Assembly (NCBI GenBank): GCA_016705125.1
Contig: JADIYW010000001.1
Span: forward strand, 179,155 to 243,154
Direction: 5' to 3'
Source: Bacteroidota bacterium
GTDB taxonomy: Bacteria; Bacteroidota; Bacteroidia; Chitinophagales; JADIYW01
DNA: 64,000 nucleotides
Each line of letters begins with the position of its first letter. The stretch's first letter is position 1. Made by a program: the position numbers and the translations under genes. A model generated the notes under the pieces. The model was not told the origin of the DNA and ran no database searches. It was given only the letters and a program-made list of their open reading frames with translations. Shown one piece after another: positions 27,701 through 36,253 of this stretch.

Positions 27701-27945
27701 TATACCTTTCGAAAAATGAAAATAAAATAAAAGCGTTACAAAAGGCAAAAATAGACTATCTTAATAAGGGTATTCGGTATGAATTATCCCCTTTGTATTG
27801 GGCCGGTTTTGAGTTGTATGGAAATCAGTATGATTTACTGATTAATAAACCCTTTTTTGTTCGGTATTGGAAAGTTTTTCTTCTTATTACAATTATTTTG
27901 TCCAGTTTATTTGCTATCTATAAAATTAAAAAAAGGCCTTTTTAA
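24754..27945 (+). CDS. exported TPR protein with C-terminal CHAT protease domain
   Basis: A 1063-residue protein. Residues 1-20 form a signal peptide or anchor, and about 30-560 are tetratricopeptide-like helical repeats (recurrent N-x-G-x-L, Y-x-A-x-x-x-Y patterns such as ENHPQVAMAYSNMGLILE). About 580-720 is helical and charged, and about 780-1020 is a CHAT (caspase-like) domain. The catalytic pair is visible: His889 in HIATHA and Cys934 in LSACETG. A final hydrophobic helix at about 1036-1055 ends KIKKRPF. CHAT proteases with TPRs act in proteolytic signalling or defence, but many bacterial ones are uncharacterised. The gene stands alone, with leuB divergent and trhA convergent (4-base overlap). 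Confidence 0.9.
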   Translation: MKKFIFLFALLTSFVISIFGSITVVKPTNGVLTYNKAYALFRESKLDSSIIYFKEAASILKIEKKESLEHICYLRIIGVNMALNEFKEAKLAFNNFEKLKLNKTNELNNKLPMAIYYELKTKYYLYNSKSDSVLKYSFLANKELEKIGTIGNNTRILLYNDLGNYFLESNDFKKAREQYEKANSILVSQSKNYFDCKLMASTLINFGNLQYYASNYDSAFIFYKKSGEIIKKSFGENHPQVAMAYSNMGLILELKCNFKEAKDYYIKSLNIYQNFFGEYHLSIAELYASLGNLSLLQKDYFNSKICFDKEFDIYFKLFGNDHPNVGLSCKNLGVVEKEMGNFDKSKILLNKAFENIKKNYGLNHSEIAEILLELGKLEQKSNVLKSIEIFKNAINITEKIEGDFSENKGDLLYQMAVSYSLVENEEKTILFSDSCIKTFEKVYNSKKHPKIIDAFLLISKSYIKQKKLSEALLFCNQGINLCFEKKPKFPEDLYNKNILFEFSVIKGMQLKTEILKTQNTNPKLGLVFAKDGLVFAQRLLQSLNSNEAQTEMLFEISSFCEKGIFFSKYLYDQIKSPNYLSYIFFFMENNKANLLKINNQTNEAIRFAGVPKKIIKKELDLKNKLSFLKNEKLYQIENLSNKEKILEIQNEIFGTNNELDLLKENIKKDYPEYFSLKYKNYDLDLIDFQKKLVSNVIVLEYFETDSGYLLLKIDKKNIRLFTILIPDKITAFNKLIESVIYEDDFSFASSSLYLYNLLIPDEIKNEINQKTLFIIREGLLQKIPFEILITEKPIITERTDWKYLLYQNPILYNFSANFLLEKKKASIFPNSKIWAISWLNPKNPLFGAKEEINKIRKIYPLYTTVDEALEETDFKNHVSNFGINHIATHAILNDSAPIYSYFTLGNDSLNDGNLYAYELYNLIIPAELSCLSACETGLGKDLKGDGPQSLARAFYYAGCKNLLISKWSLPDNSTARLINFYYIYLSKNENKIKALQKAKIDYLNKGIRYELSPLYWAGFELYGNQYDLLINKPFFVRYWKVFLLITIILSSLFAIYKIKKRPF

Positions 27946-28604
27946 TTTTTGCCATTTCCTAAGTACTCTACAGCGCTAAGTGTAATGGATAAAAAATGAC
28001 AAACGCTTCCTCCCATTACAAATAAATGCCAAATGGCATGATGGTAAGTAAATTTTTTCCAAGCATAAAAAATGACACCTAATAGATAACTTAATCCACC
28101 TATGATAAGCAAATTAAATGTTGTTGTTGTCATTAATTCATTCAATGTCTTAATATAAAAAATGGCCATACAGCCTAATAGTATATAAAATACAGTGGAA
28201 ATAAAATCATATTTTCCAGTAAAAAATATTTTTAAAATCGTTCCTATAAATATCAAAACCCACATTATAAATAATAGAAATTGACCCCTTTCGTCCCAAA
28301 GGTAAAATTGGATTAAGGCCGTATAACTGCCTCCAATAAGAAAAAAAATACTTATATGGTCGAATATTCTTAATACATATTTTGTTTTAGATTCTTGCAT
28401 GGCATGATACAAAGTGGAAGACAAATAGGTGAAAATCAGTGTAAAATCAAAAATGGTTGCTGCTAATACATTTGCATACGTACCGTTTTTAAAAGTATAC
28501 AATATTAAAATCGGATTGGCTACCAAAAAAAATACAAACCCAATTGCATGTGTTATTGAATTGGCAATTTCCTTATTTAAACTTTGCTCACTTTTTATGT
28601 TCAT
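27942..28604 (-). CDS. hemolysin III/TrhA family membrane protein
   Basis: The 220-residue integral membrane protein has seven hydrophobic helices and the PAQR/hemolysin III pattern: early NSITHAIGF (about 16-24), STLYHAM (about 62-68), and terminal YHHAIWHLFVMGGSVCHF (about 187-204), which together supply the metal-binding Ser/His set. Despite the name, the family is linked to membrane energetics and fluidity, not proven haemolysis. The start codon overlaps the stop of the RND pump (4 bases), so it is the last gene of the TetR-controlled efflux transcription unit. Confidence 0.9.
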   Translation of the reverse strand: MNIKSEQSLNKEIANSITHAIGFVFFLVANPILILYTFKNGTYANVLAATIFDFTLIFTYLSSTLYHAMQESKTKYVLRIFDHISIFFLIGGSYTALIQFYLWDERGQFLLFIMWVLIFIGTILKIFFTGKYDFISTVFYILLGCMAIFYIKTLNELMTTTTFNLLIIGGLSYLLGVIFYAWKKFTYHHAIWHLFVMGGSVCHFLSITLSAVEYLGNGKN

Positions 28605-31600
28605 CTTATTCCTTTCTTATATCTACCCGACAATTTTTCAATCATCAACACCATCGCGGGTATTGCAACCAATGTAACGATTGTGGCAAACGACAAACCA
28701 AATATTACTGTCCACGACATGGGAGCCCAAAATGCTACACTATCTCCTCCAATAAATATTTTCGGGTCATAGGTTGAAATTAAGGAAGCAAAATCTATAT
28801 TAATACCTATTGCTAAAGGAATTAAACCCAAAACGGTGGTTATGGCTGTTAATAATACTGGTTTCAATCTTGTTGCTCCTGCTTTTGCTAATGTATCAAT
28901 TAATTCATCAATCGTTAAATGTTCGTGGCTTTCAAGTCCTAATTCCATTTTCTTTCTTTCTTTTAATAACATGGCATAGTCTATTAATACGATTGCATTA
29001 TTTACTACTACTCCTGCCAAACTAATTACACCAATTCCTGTCATCATGACCACAAATGGCATATTAGTAGCCCAAAGTCCTATAAAAACACCAATTGTAC
29101 TAAAAAAGATTGAAAACATTATTATAAATGGAGATGTAACTGAATTAAATTGAGCCACAATAATTAAAAAAACCAAAAACAATGCTATTAAAAATGCATT
29201 TCCTAAAAATGCAGATGACTCATCTTGTTCTTGTTGCTCTCCAGCAAATGTATAGGTATAGCCATCAGGTAATTTTTTCTGTGATAAAAAAGTTTCATAC
29301 TGAGGAATAATTTCATTAGGCGTAAATCCTTTGTTTACATTTGAATAAATCGTTATTACTCTTTTTGAATCTTTACGGTGTATGGAGCCAAATGAAGATC
29401 CGTAGTTTATGGTTGCTAATGTATTTATTGGTATTTGTAATAATTGACCCGTAGATTGATCCATAAAACTAATTTTTTTGTTCAAAACAGATGACAAATC
29501 ATACCTGTTTTTATCGTTGCTTCTTAACACTATTGGATAATCATCTTCACCCATTTTATATTTTGATACTTCTTTACCAAAAATAGCTGTTCGAATTTCC
29601 ATTGCCACCTGGCCTGTGGATAATCCAAACCTACGTGCAGCATCTCTATCTACATCAATTTGTAATTCTGGTTTTCCTATTTCTAAATCTGTTTGTAGGC
29701 CTTCCACTCCAGGTACTTCTAAATTCGTTAATTCTTTTTTTATCTCTTCAGTTAATAAAATTAATTCATCATAATCTTCACCACTTATTTCTATTTGTAT
29801 CGGTTTTCCAACTGGTGGCCCCACAGGATCCTTATCTACTGTTATATTTGCACCAGGAATTCCTTTTAGTCCCTTACGAATATTCTCCATTACCACTGAC
29901 GTGGATTTTCCATTTCTTTCTACAAAATCAACAAATGAAACGGTAACCCTAGCCTTATTTGGTGAAGCACCACTTTCGGGACCTTGACTAGGGTCTGAAG
30001 TGCCTTTTCCTACTTGGGCTACAATTGCTTCAACTATTTCTTTATCATTTTCAACAGCCTTTACTATTCTTTGTTCTACTATTTTTGTTAGTTCATTTGT
30101 TTCTGTTATGTCTGTTCCAATTGGTAAATCTATAAATGCATTAACATATAAAGGATCGCTTTCGGGAAAAAACAATACTGTTGGTTTTGATCCAAAATAT
30201 AACATTGTCGAAAAAACCATCAAAACCATCAAAAAAATAAATAAAAAAAATGGCCTCCACCCTTTAAGTGTAAAATAAATAAATCGACCATAAGCCTTTT
30301 CTAGCCTTACTAAAAATAGATTTTTAAATTGCCTAATTAAATAGCTCAAAACAAAACGATTTAATAAATAAAAAGTAGCAAAAAATAATAAAACAGTACC
30401 AACCGATATTAAACTTTTGTCTTCTTTTGAGTGACCTAAAATCGTAAATAGTAAACCTAATAAAAAGGAAATAGCAAAAATCAACCAAAATTTTCTTTTG
30501 TTTAAAACTTTCCCATCTTCAGTATCAATATATAAAGAAGAGATAACTGGGTTGATAACTAATGCCACAAACAATGAAGAAGAAAGCACCACTATAAGTG
30601 TTATGGGCAAAAACTTCATGAATTCGCCCATGGTATCTTTCCAGAATAATAAAGGCAAAAATGCTGAAACTGTTGTTGCAGTTGAGGAAATAATGGGAAT
30701 AGCAACTTCACCAGTACCAAATTTTGCGGCTTCTATCATACTATAACCCTCCTCTCGCAACCTATAAATATTCTCTATTACTACAATTCCATTATCTACC
30801 AACATTCCTAATGCCAAAATCAATGAAAATAATACCATCATATTGAGGGTTACGCCCATTGCATTTAAAATAAAAAATGCTAAAAACATTGAAACAGGTA
30901 TTGCTATTCCTATAAATAGGGCATTTGTTAAGCCCATAAAAAACATAATAATAACAATTACCAAAATAACCCCTGAAATGATATTGTTTTCCAAATCACT
31001 CACCATTGTATTGGTTTTTTTTGAAAAATCGCCCGTTATTTTAATGTTTAATCCTTTAGGAAATTTTGTTGCTTTGGCTACTGCTACTATTTTATAAATG
31101 GAGTCGGCTGCAGCAATAATATTTTCTCCTGCTTGTTTCTTTATTTCTAAGCTTACCACGTTTTTTCCATCCATTCGAGCAAAACTTTCTGGATCCTTAA
31201 AGCCAAAACTCGTAGTAGCGATGTCCTTTAAATAAATAATATTTCCTTTGTCTCTTTTAATTATTACATCACCTATTTGTTGCATATTAACAAATTCACC
31301 TATCACTCTAATGTTTCTCCTCACACCATCCGTTAGTAAATCTCCACCCGAAACCGTTACGTTTTCTTGTTGTAATGCTTGTTCTATATCATAATAGGAA
31401 ACAAACAAGGCATCCATTTTATAGGGATCAATTTCTATATTTACCTGCCTTTCTATTGTTCCTTTAATTTCTGCCTCAGATATTTGCGAAATTTCTTCTA
31501 TTTTTTCTTGTAAATATTCTGCGTTTTCTTTCAAATCTTCAACACTATAATCTCCAGAGAGATTAATGGTCATGATTGGAAATTTGGAAAAATCGAGCTC

Positions 31601-32038
31601 AAAAATATTTGGGTCAACATCCAAATCTGTTGGCAATTCTGATTTCGATCTATCTACAGCATCTTTTACTTCTTGTAAAGCATTTTTTACATCCTTGTCT
31701 GGAGCAAATTCTACTATTATTGTTGAATAATCTTGAATCGATGTGGAAGTCAGATTCTTTATACCAGTCAATCCTTTCAACTCTTTTTCAATTGGCCTAG
31801 TAACTAGGTTTTCTATATCATTTGGCGAGTTGCCCGGATAAATTGTTCCTACATAAATAGTGGGCTGTACTATTTCTGGATAACTTTCTCGAGGCATACT
31901 ACTATATGCCATTATTCCAGTTAATACTATTAAAAATAATAAGATAAAAACACTTGTTCTATTTTTAATGGAAAACGTTGTTATCCCAAATTCTCTTATT
32001 ATGGATAATTGCTTATTTTTATTTTCTATATTGTCCAT
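28601..32038 (-). CDS. RND efflux pump inner-membrane transporter
   Basis: A 1145-residue AcrB/MexF-type proton-driven permease. TM1 begins TSVFILLFLIVLTGIMAYSS, and the large periplasmic porter loops lie at about 55-345 and 610-930. The proton-relay motif GMLVDNGIVVIENIYR in TM4 retains its Asp (D at about 413). The second half repeats the fold (VVVNNAIVLIDYAMLLKERK). An insertion of about 90 residues with two extra hydrophobic segments (about 510-565) makes it longer than AcrB (1049). The pump exports drugs or lipophilic compounds together with the adaptor and TolC-like channel encoded upstream. Confidence 0.96.
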   Translation of the reverse strand: MDNIENKNKQLSIIREFGITTFSIKNRTSVFILLFLIVLTGIMAYSSMPRESYPEIVQPTIYVGTIYPGNSPNDIENLVTRPIEKELKGLTGIKNLTSTSIQDYSTIIVEFAPDKDVKNALQEVKDAVDRSKSELPTDLDVDPNIFELDFSKFPIMTINLSGDYSVEDLKENAEYLQEKIEEISQISEAEIKGTIERQVNIEIDPYKMDALFVSYYDIEQALQQENVTVSGGDLLTDGVRRNIRVIGEFVNMQQIGDVIIKRDKGNIIYLKDIATTSFGFKDPESFARMDGKNVVSLEIKKQAGENIIAAADSIYKIVAVAKATKFPKGLNIKITGDFSKKTNTMVSDLENNIISGVILVIVIIMFFMGLTNALFIGIAIPVSMFLAFFILNAMGVTLNMMVLFSLILALGMLVDNGIVVIENIYRLREEGYSMIEAAKFGTGEVAIPIISSTATTVSAFLPLLFWKDTMGEFMKFLPITLIVVLSSSLFVALVINPVISSLYIDTEDGKVLNKRKFWLIFAISFLLGLLFTILGHSKEDKSLISVGTVLLFFATFYLLNRFVLSYLIRQFKNLFLVRLEKAYGRFIYFTLKGWRPFFLFIFLMVLMVFSTMLYFGSKPTVLFFPESDPLYVNAFIDLPIGTDITETNELTKIVEQRIVKAVENDKEIVEAIVAQVGKGTSDPSQGPESGASPNKARVTVSFVDFVERNGKSTSVVMENIRKGLKGIPGANITVDKDPVGPPVGKPIQIEISGEDYDELILLTEEIKKELTNLEVPGVEGLQTDLEIGKPELQIDVDRDAARRFGLSTGQVAMEIRTAIFGKEVSKYKMGEDDYPIVLRSNDKNRYDLSSVLNKKISFMDQSTGQLLQIPINTLATINYGSSFGSIHRKDSKRVITIYSNVNKGFTPNEIIPQYETFLSQKKLPDGYTYTFAGEQQEQDESSAFLGNAFLIALFLVFLIIVAQFNSVTSPFIIMFSIFFSTIGVFIGLWATNMPFVVMMTGIGVISLAGVVVNNAIVLIDYAMLLKERKKMELGLESHEHLTIDELIDTLAKAGATRLKPVLLTAITTVLGLIPLAIGINIDFASLISTYDPKIFIGGDSVAFWAPMSWTVIFGLSFATIVTLVAIPAMVLMIEKLSGRYKKGIR

Positions 32039-32064
32039 TTTTCTACTTTGTTGTTGATTGTCAA

Positions 32065-33189
32065 CTATTTAATGGTAATTTTATCGCCTACATTTACGTT
32101 TCTATACCCTTTGTCGATTAATTTTGTATTTGGCTCTATTCCTCTAATAATTTCTGTTAATCCATTAGCTGTTTTTCCAGTTACTATATCCAATTTAACA
32201 ACCCTCGAACTATCATCTACCGCATAAACAAATTCTCCATCAAAGGTTTGTTGTATTAATTTTGTAGGCAATACTATATTATTTAAGCTCGAATATTCAT
32301 TTAATTTCATTATAGCTAACACATTTGGCTTCATCATTCCATCACTATTGCCAATGGTGGCATTTACTTTAAATGTTCTACTGTTTGGATTGATAAATTG
32401 GGTAATTGAACTAATTACTGCCGATCGAGTACTGGCATTTACATTTGGAAATTCAACTACCACTTTTTGGCCTCTTTGAAATTTGCCCAAATAGATTTCT
32501 GGAACTTCAGCTTCTACTTCTACATTGGCCAAATTTATCAATCTTAATATTGGTGTGCCTGGTCCAACCATTTCTCCTCGCCTAGCAAATACTTCATCTA
32601 CTACTCCATTTATGGTTGCTCGTATATTCGTTTTGTCCATTTGACTTTTTATACTTGCTATCCTATCTTGCAAGGTCTCTACATTATTTTTAGCTTGTAA
32701 ATATTGCAATTCGGAACCAATCTTTTGATCCCACAAATTCTTTTGCCTTTCAAATATGTCTTTCGCTAACCTCAATTGTGTTTCTACTTCTTCTATTGTT
32801 TTTTCTATCAATTCCTTATCTACGGTTGCAATAATTTGCCCTTTTTTTACAGCTTGTCCTGATACCACACTAATGTTTTGTAAAATGCCTCCCATTTCAG
32901 CTGCAAGCAAAATATTTTCCTTTGTAATTATTTTTCCACTTACATTTACAAATACATTAAATGGTTTCGATTCGGCTACAATCGTTGTAACTGCTATATT
33001 GTCAAGTCCTCCGACTGCTTCTGTTGCTCCACCAATAGATTTCAATTCTGCATTTAGTTTTTGCAATTCTATTTGAGCTGCTTCAATTTTCTTTTGTGTT
33101 TCTGCTATTTTATCTTCTTTACTTGGCGATTTACAGCTATTTAATAATATGCCTATGCCTACTGTTGCGATTAAAATATTTCTTTTCAT
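32065..33189 (-). CDS. RND efflux periplasmic adaptor (HlyD/MFP family) lipoprotein
   Basis: Membrane-fusion protein bridging pump and outer-membrane channel. A lipoprotein signal ends LLNSC with Cys19. An alpha-helical stretch (about 23-50) precedes the barrel-sandwich half VSGKIITKENILLAAEMGG and GQAVKKGQIIATVDKE. A coiled-coil hairpin covers about 130-185 and then the second lipoyl half appears (ATINGVVDEVFARRGEMVGPG). The beta-barrel and membrane-proximal domains end at GDKITIK. At 374 residues it is a typical AcrA-size adaptor. Ten bases separate it from the TolC-like gene upstream. Confidence 0.95.
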   Translation of the reverse strand: MKRNILIATVGIGILLNSCKSPSKEDKIAETQKKIEAAQIELQKLNAELKSIGGATEAVGGLDNIAVTTIVAESKPFNVFVNVSGKIITKENILLAAEMGGILQNISVVSGQAVKKGQIIATVDKELIEKTIEEVETQLRLAKDIFERQKNLWDQKIGSELQYLQAKNNVETLQDRIASIKSQMDKTNIRATINGVVDEVFARRGEMVGPGTPILRLINLANVEVEAEVPEIYLGKFQRGQKVVVEFPNVNASTRSAVISSITQFINPNSRTFKVNATIGNSDGMMKPNVLAIMKLNEYSSLNNIVLPTKLIQQTFDGEFVYAVDDSSRVVKLDIVTGKTANGLTEIIRGIEPNTKLIDKGYRNVNVGDKITIK

Positions 33190-33198
33190 AATTATAAT

Positions 33199-34524
33199 TT
33201 ATAAAATTCCTAGTAATTTGTTTATTTCTTGTTTTGCAATTAATACTCGATAAATGGCATTAATATAATTGGCTTGTGTGGTATAAAGTTCTGATTCTGC
33301 ACTTTTTAACTCCAAACTTGAACCAATTCCCTCTTTGTATTTTACTTGTGTGGTTTTATAAATTTTTTCGGCCAATTGAATATTTGACTCGTAGCTTATA
33401 TATGCATCGTATGCAGTAATTAATTCGGTTTTTGCATTTTCAAATTGTATTTCATATCCATCTATCATTATATCTCTGGTCATTTCTATTTGTTTAATTC
33501 CAACCTCCACGCCTTGTATTGTTCGCTTTCTTGAATAACTATCCCAAATTGGAACGTTTAATTGTACTCCAAAAAATCGTTGGTTCAACCAAGGTTCGTT
33601 AAAATTAAAAAAATCAAATTTTTGTCTCAATGCTTGGGATCCAATAGTTGCAAAGCCAACTAAACTTGGCAAATATTCATACTTTAATCTTTTGATATTT
33701 GTTTTTTGTAAATTAACTCTTGCATTCATTAAGTTGACATCACCTCGATTCGAAAAATCTGCAATTGAATCAATGCCAATCGTTATGTTTGTTAGAAAAT
33801 CATCCAATTTTCCAATTACAATTATGGGCTCATCCAACGGCATGCCCATCTGATATTTTAATAATGTCTCTGTTAACTTTACCTGTAATTCAATGCCCTT
33901 AATGGTTGTATTTAAATTGGTAAGCGATAATTTAAGCCGATCTACATCAAGTTGTTCTACAAATCCATTTTTATAATATTGCTCCGTTTCAAAAATCAAT
34001 TTTTCCAAATTGGTTTTGTTTTGTGTTATAATTTCTAAGTTTTCTCTTGTAACCAACACAGCATAAAAAGCACGAATAACTTGGTCAATTATTTGTTCAT
34101 CATTCAATGCTAACTCCTTTTTTGACAATTCTACATATTCCTGCGCTCCTTTTACACCAATTAAAAATGAACCATTAAATATAATTTGTGATAGGTTTAT
34201 ATTCGCGCTTACATTATTCGGAGTGCCAAAGGTAGTTACCAAATCTTCCGTTTGTCCAGGAAAAGTATTTGAGGGAATTATACTTGATGGCAATTTTCCG
34301 AAATGGGTGAAAGATAAATCTGCATTTACTTGTGGAAGCAATAAACCTAAATACTCTTTTACTTTTAATTCAGCCTTTTCAACTTCAAGCCCATCATTCA
34401 TTTTATTCTTTGAATGGTTTAAAGCATAAGCTTTGGCGCTTTCTATTGTTATTTCTTTTTTCTCTTGCGCTTTTGCATTTAATTGAATCAAAAAAATTAT
34501 AACTATAAAAAATATTTTTTTCAT
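33199..34524 (-). CDS. TolC-family outer-membrane efflux channel
   Basis: The product has a signal peptide (MKKIFFIVIIFLIQLNAKAQ, cleavage at AKA/Q) followed by two long alpha-helical OEP repeats with short beta-strands, as in TolC. The first strand region is VNADLSFTHFG and the second LVGFATIGSQ. The start is taken at ATG 34524, which gives the cleanest signal peptide; ATG 34533 is nearly as good. A frame reaching 34578 would lie inside tetR. The mature length of about 420 residues is normal. It is the second gene of the tetR-tolC-hlyD-RND-trhA unit. Confidence 0.94.
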   Translation of the reverse strand: MKKIFFIVIIFLIQLNAKAQEKKEITIESAKAYALNHSKNKMNDGLEVEKAELKVKEYLGLLLPQVNADLSFTHFGKLPSSIIPSNTFPGQTEDLVTTFGTPNNVSANINLSQIIFNGSFLIGVKGAQEYVELSKKELALNDEQIIDQVIRAFYAVLVTRENLEIITQNKTNLEKLIFETEQYYKNGFVEQLDVDRLKLSLTNLNTTIKGIELQVKLTETLLKYQMGMPLDEPIIVIGKLDDFLTNITIGIDSIADFSNRGDVNLMNARVNLQKTNIKRLKYEYLPSLVGFATIGSQALRQKFDFFNFNEPWLNQRFFGVQLNVPIWDSYSRKRTIQGVEVGIKQIEMTRDIMIDGYEIQFENAKTELITAYDAYISYESNIQLAEKIYKTTQVKYKEGIGSSLELKSAESELYTTQANYINAIYRVLIAKQEINKLLGIL

Positions 34525-34537
34525 TTGATACATGGTC

Positions 34538-35146
34538 TTATCTTTTATTTTTTGAATATAATGCTCTTCCTTTTTCATTTAAAATGCCTTGAAGATGGTA
34601 ATCTAAATAACTAATGTATAATTCTGAAATTGTAAAATTTTCAATTGAAATTGTCTTTTGATCAAACAATGCGGTGGTGGCAGTTAAATAAAACAATACA
34701 ACTTTTTCTTTTTCCAAATCTTTGCGATATAAATCTTCTATAATTCCTCTTTCTACGTTTTTTCTTATTTTATCAACTACAAATATTTTTCTATGTTTAT
34801 CTATTTGGAAATATGCCTTTGGGTAAAAATTCTCTAGTTCATTTATTCTACTTGATTTGAATTTTTCCATCGACTTTGATACAAAATTGCCAATAATTTG
34901 CATTTCATGAATTGCATTTTCAGCAGATTTAGTCAAATGCTCAATTTGATTTTCCAAATTCTCTATGTCATATTTTACCGACTGAAATACTAAATCGGCC
35001 TTATTTTCGAAATTACAATAAATCGTCTTTTTAGAAATGCCTAACTCCTTGGCAATTTTTTCCATTGTAACATTTCTAACACCCTCTTGGATAAAGAGTG
35101 TTTTCGATTTTTCGAAAATCTTTGCTATTTGCTCATTCTGTTCCAT
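34538..35146 (-). CDS. TetR/AcrR-family repressor of the efflux operon
   Basis: A 202-residue regulator with an N-terminal helix-turn-helix (about 9-55; VRNVTMEKIAKELGISKKTIYCNFENKADL region) and an all-helical ligand-binding/dimerisation domain. It is the first gene of the efflux unit, only a few bases upstream of the TolC-family gene. Its promoter contains a four-part inverted repeat that overlaps the -33 element, so autorepression relieved by a pump substrate is the likely logic. The inducer is unknown. Confidence 0.94.
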   Translation of the reverse strand: MEQNEQIAKIFEKSKTLFIQEGVRNVTMEKIAKELGISKKTIYCNFENKADLVFQSVKYDIENLENQIEHLTKSAENAIHEMQIIGNFVSKSMEKFKSSRINELENFYPKAYFQIDKHRKIFVVDKIRKNVERGIIEDLYRKDLEKEKVVLFYLTATTALFDQKTISIENFTISELYISYLDYHLQGILNEKGRALYSKNKR

Positions 35147-35161
35147 TCAATATTTATAATG

Positions 35162-35193
35162 CAAATGTAAATATAGAAACCGTGGAAACCAAA
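35162..35193 (-). promoter_or_regulatory. promoter of the tetR-efflux operon
   Basis: On the minus strand TTTG (35193-35190), a 20-base spacer and TACATTTG (35169-35162) match the Bacteroidota -33/-7 consensus in sequence and spacing. The -7 element ends 16 bases before the tetR ATG. Confidence 0.75.
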
Positions 35194-35210
35194 AAAGGTT
35201 TCGTGGTTTC
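35176..35210. promoter_or_regulatory. probable TetR operator (four GAAACC units)
   Basis: GAAACC occurs at 35176-35181 and 35185-35190, and its complement GGTTTC at 35197-35202 and 35205-35210. The four units form a quasi-palindrome around six A. The first two units fall between the -33 and -7 elements of the tetR promoter and the rest upstream of them, the right place for repression. Confidence 0.65.
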
Positions 35211-35260
35211 CTATAAAAATACTGTTAATAAAATTTATTTTATATTTTCACCAAAAAAAA

Positions 35261-36253
35261 ATGATGCTTGCTTTAGTTTTAAGAGAAAATTCTTTTCAAA
35301 TTGAATCTTTACCAAAACCTATATTGGGCGAAGGTGAAGTGTTAGTGAAAATTAGTTATGCTGCTCTAAATCATAGAGATCAATGGATTAGAGAAGGCAA
35401 ATATCCAAAAATTGTTTTCCCATGTGTACTTGGGTCTGATGGTGTAGGCGAAGTGGTAGATGTATATAATAATGAAAATAATTATTGGCTAAATAAAAAA
35501 GTCATCATTAATCCGAATATTAATTGGGGTTTGAATAATTATGTTCAAGATAAAAATTATCATATTCTTGGTATGCCTACTTACGGCACTTTGGCTGAAT
35601 ATTTAAAAGTAAATGTTGACCGTTTGGTAATAAAACCTGACTATCTATCGCTTGAAGAAGCTGCAGCCATTCCGCTTGCTGGGCTCACCGCCTGGAATGC
35701 TGTTTTTAATAAAGGCGCGTTAGCGCCCGAAAAAAAAATTTTAGTGTCTGGCGTTGGTGGTGGTGTTGCACAATTTGCCTTTTTATTTGCAAATGCCATT
35801 AATTCTTCTGTTTATGTATCTTCAAGTAAAAATTCGGTACTAGAAAAATGTATTGCTCTCGGTGCAAAAGAAGGCATTAATTATACTATTGAAAATAATC
35901 TTAAAAATAAAGCCAAAGAAATTGGTGGATTTGATGTAATCGTGGACAGTGCTGGTGGCGACCAAATAAATGATTTACTAACTTGCTTAAAACCAAACGG
36001 AAAATTAGTGTTTTATGGCGCTACTTTAGGTGCCCCAAATAAACTAAATGTAGCGCTTATGTTCTGGAATCATTTAAGCTTAATAGGAAGTACAATGGGT
36101 AGCGACCAAGATTTTTTGACTATGATAGATTTTATAAATAAACACCAAATAAAACCCATTTTAGACGAAACTTTTTCACTAGACAATGCTATTGCTGCAT
36201 TTGATAAAATGAAAAGTGGTAATCAATTTGGAAAAATAATTATCAAAATCTAA
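35261..36253 (+). CDS. zinc-type/quinone-oxidoreductase-like MDR dehydrogenase
   Basis: A 330-residue NAD(P)H-dependent medium-chain dehydrogenase. The GroES-like catalytic half (about 1-125) has ALNHRDQWIREGKYP and CVLGSDGVGEV. The Rossmann half has LAGLTAWNAV and VSGVGGGVAQFAFLFA (about 161-176), and FYGATLGAP near 250-260. The usual structural and catalytic zinc cysteines are absent, pointing to the quinone-reductase branch instead of alcohol dehydrogenase. It is divergent from tetR, with the operator between them, and may share that control. Its substrate is unknown. Confidence 0.88.
   Translation: MMLALVLRENSFQIESLPKPILGEGEVLVKISYAALNHRDQWIREGKYPKIVFPCVLGSDGVGEVVDVYNNENNYWLNKKVIINPNINWGLNNYVQDKNYHILGMPTYGTLAEYLKVNVDRLVIKPDYLSLEEAAAIPLAGLTAWNAVFNKGALAPEKKILVSGVGGGVAQFAFLFANAINSSVYVSSSKNSVLEKCIALGAKEGINYTIENNLKNKAKEIGGFDVIVDSAGGDQINDLLTCLKPNGKLVFYGATLGAPNKLNVALMFWNHLSLIGSTMGSDQDFLTMIDFINKHQIKPILDETFSLDNAIAAFDKMKSGNQFGKIIIKI

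Noticed and set aside
28810..31800. Many antisense frames over the RND pump gene
   Set aside because: They are shadows of a 1145-residue conserved protein; their hydrophobic composition mirrors the opposite strand.
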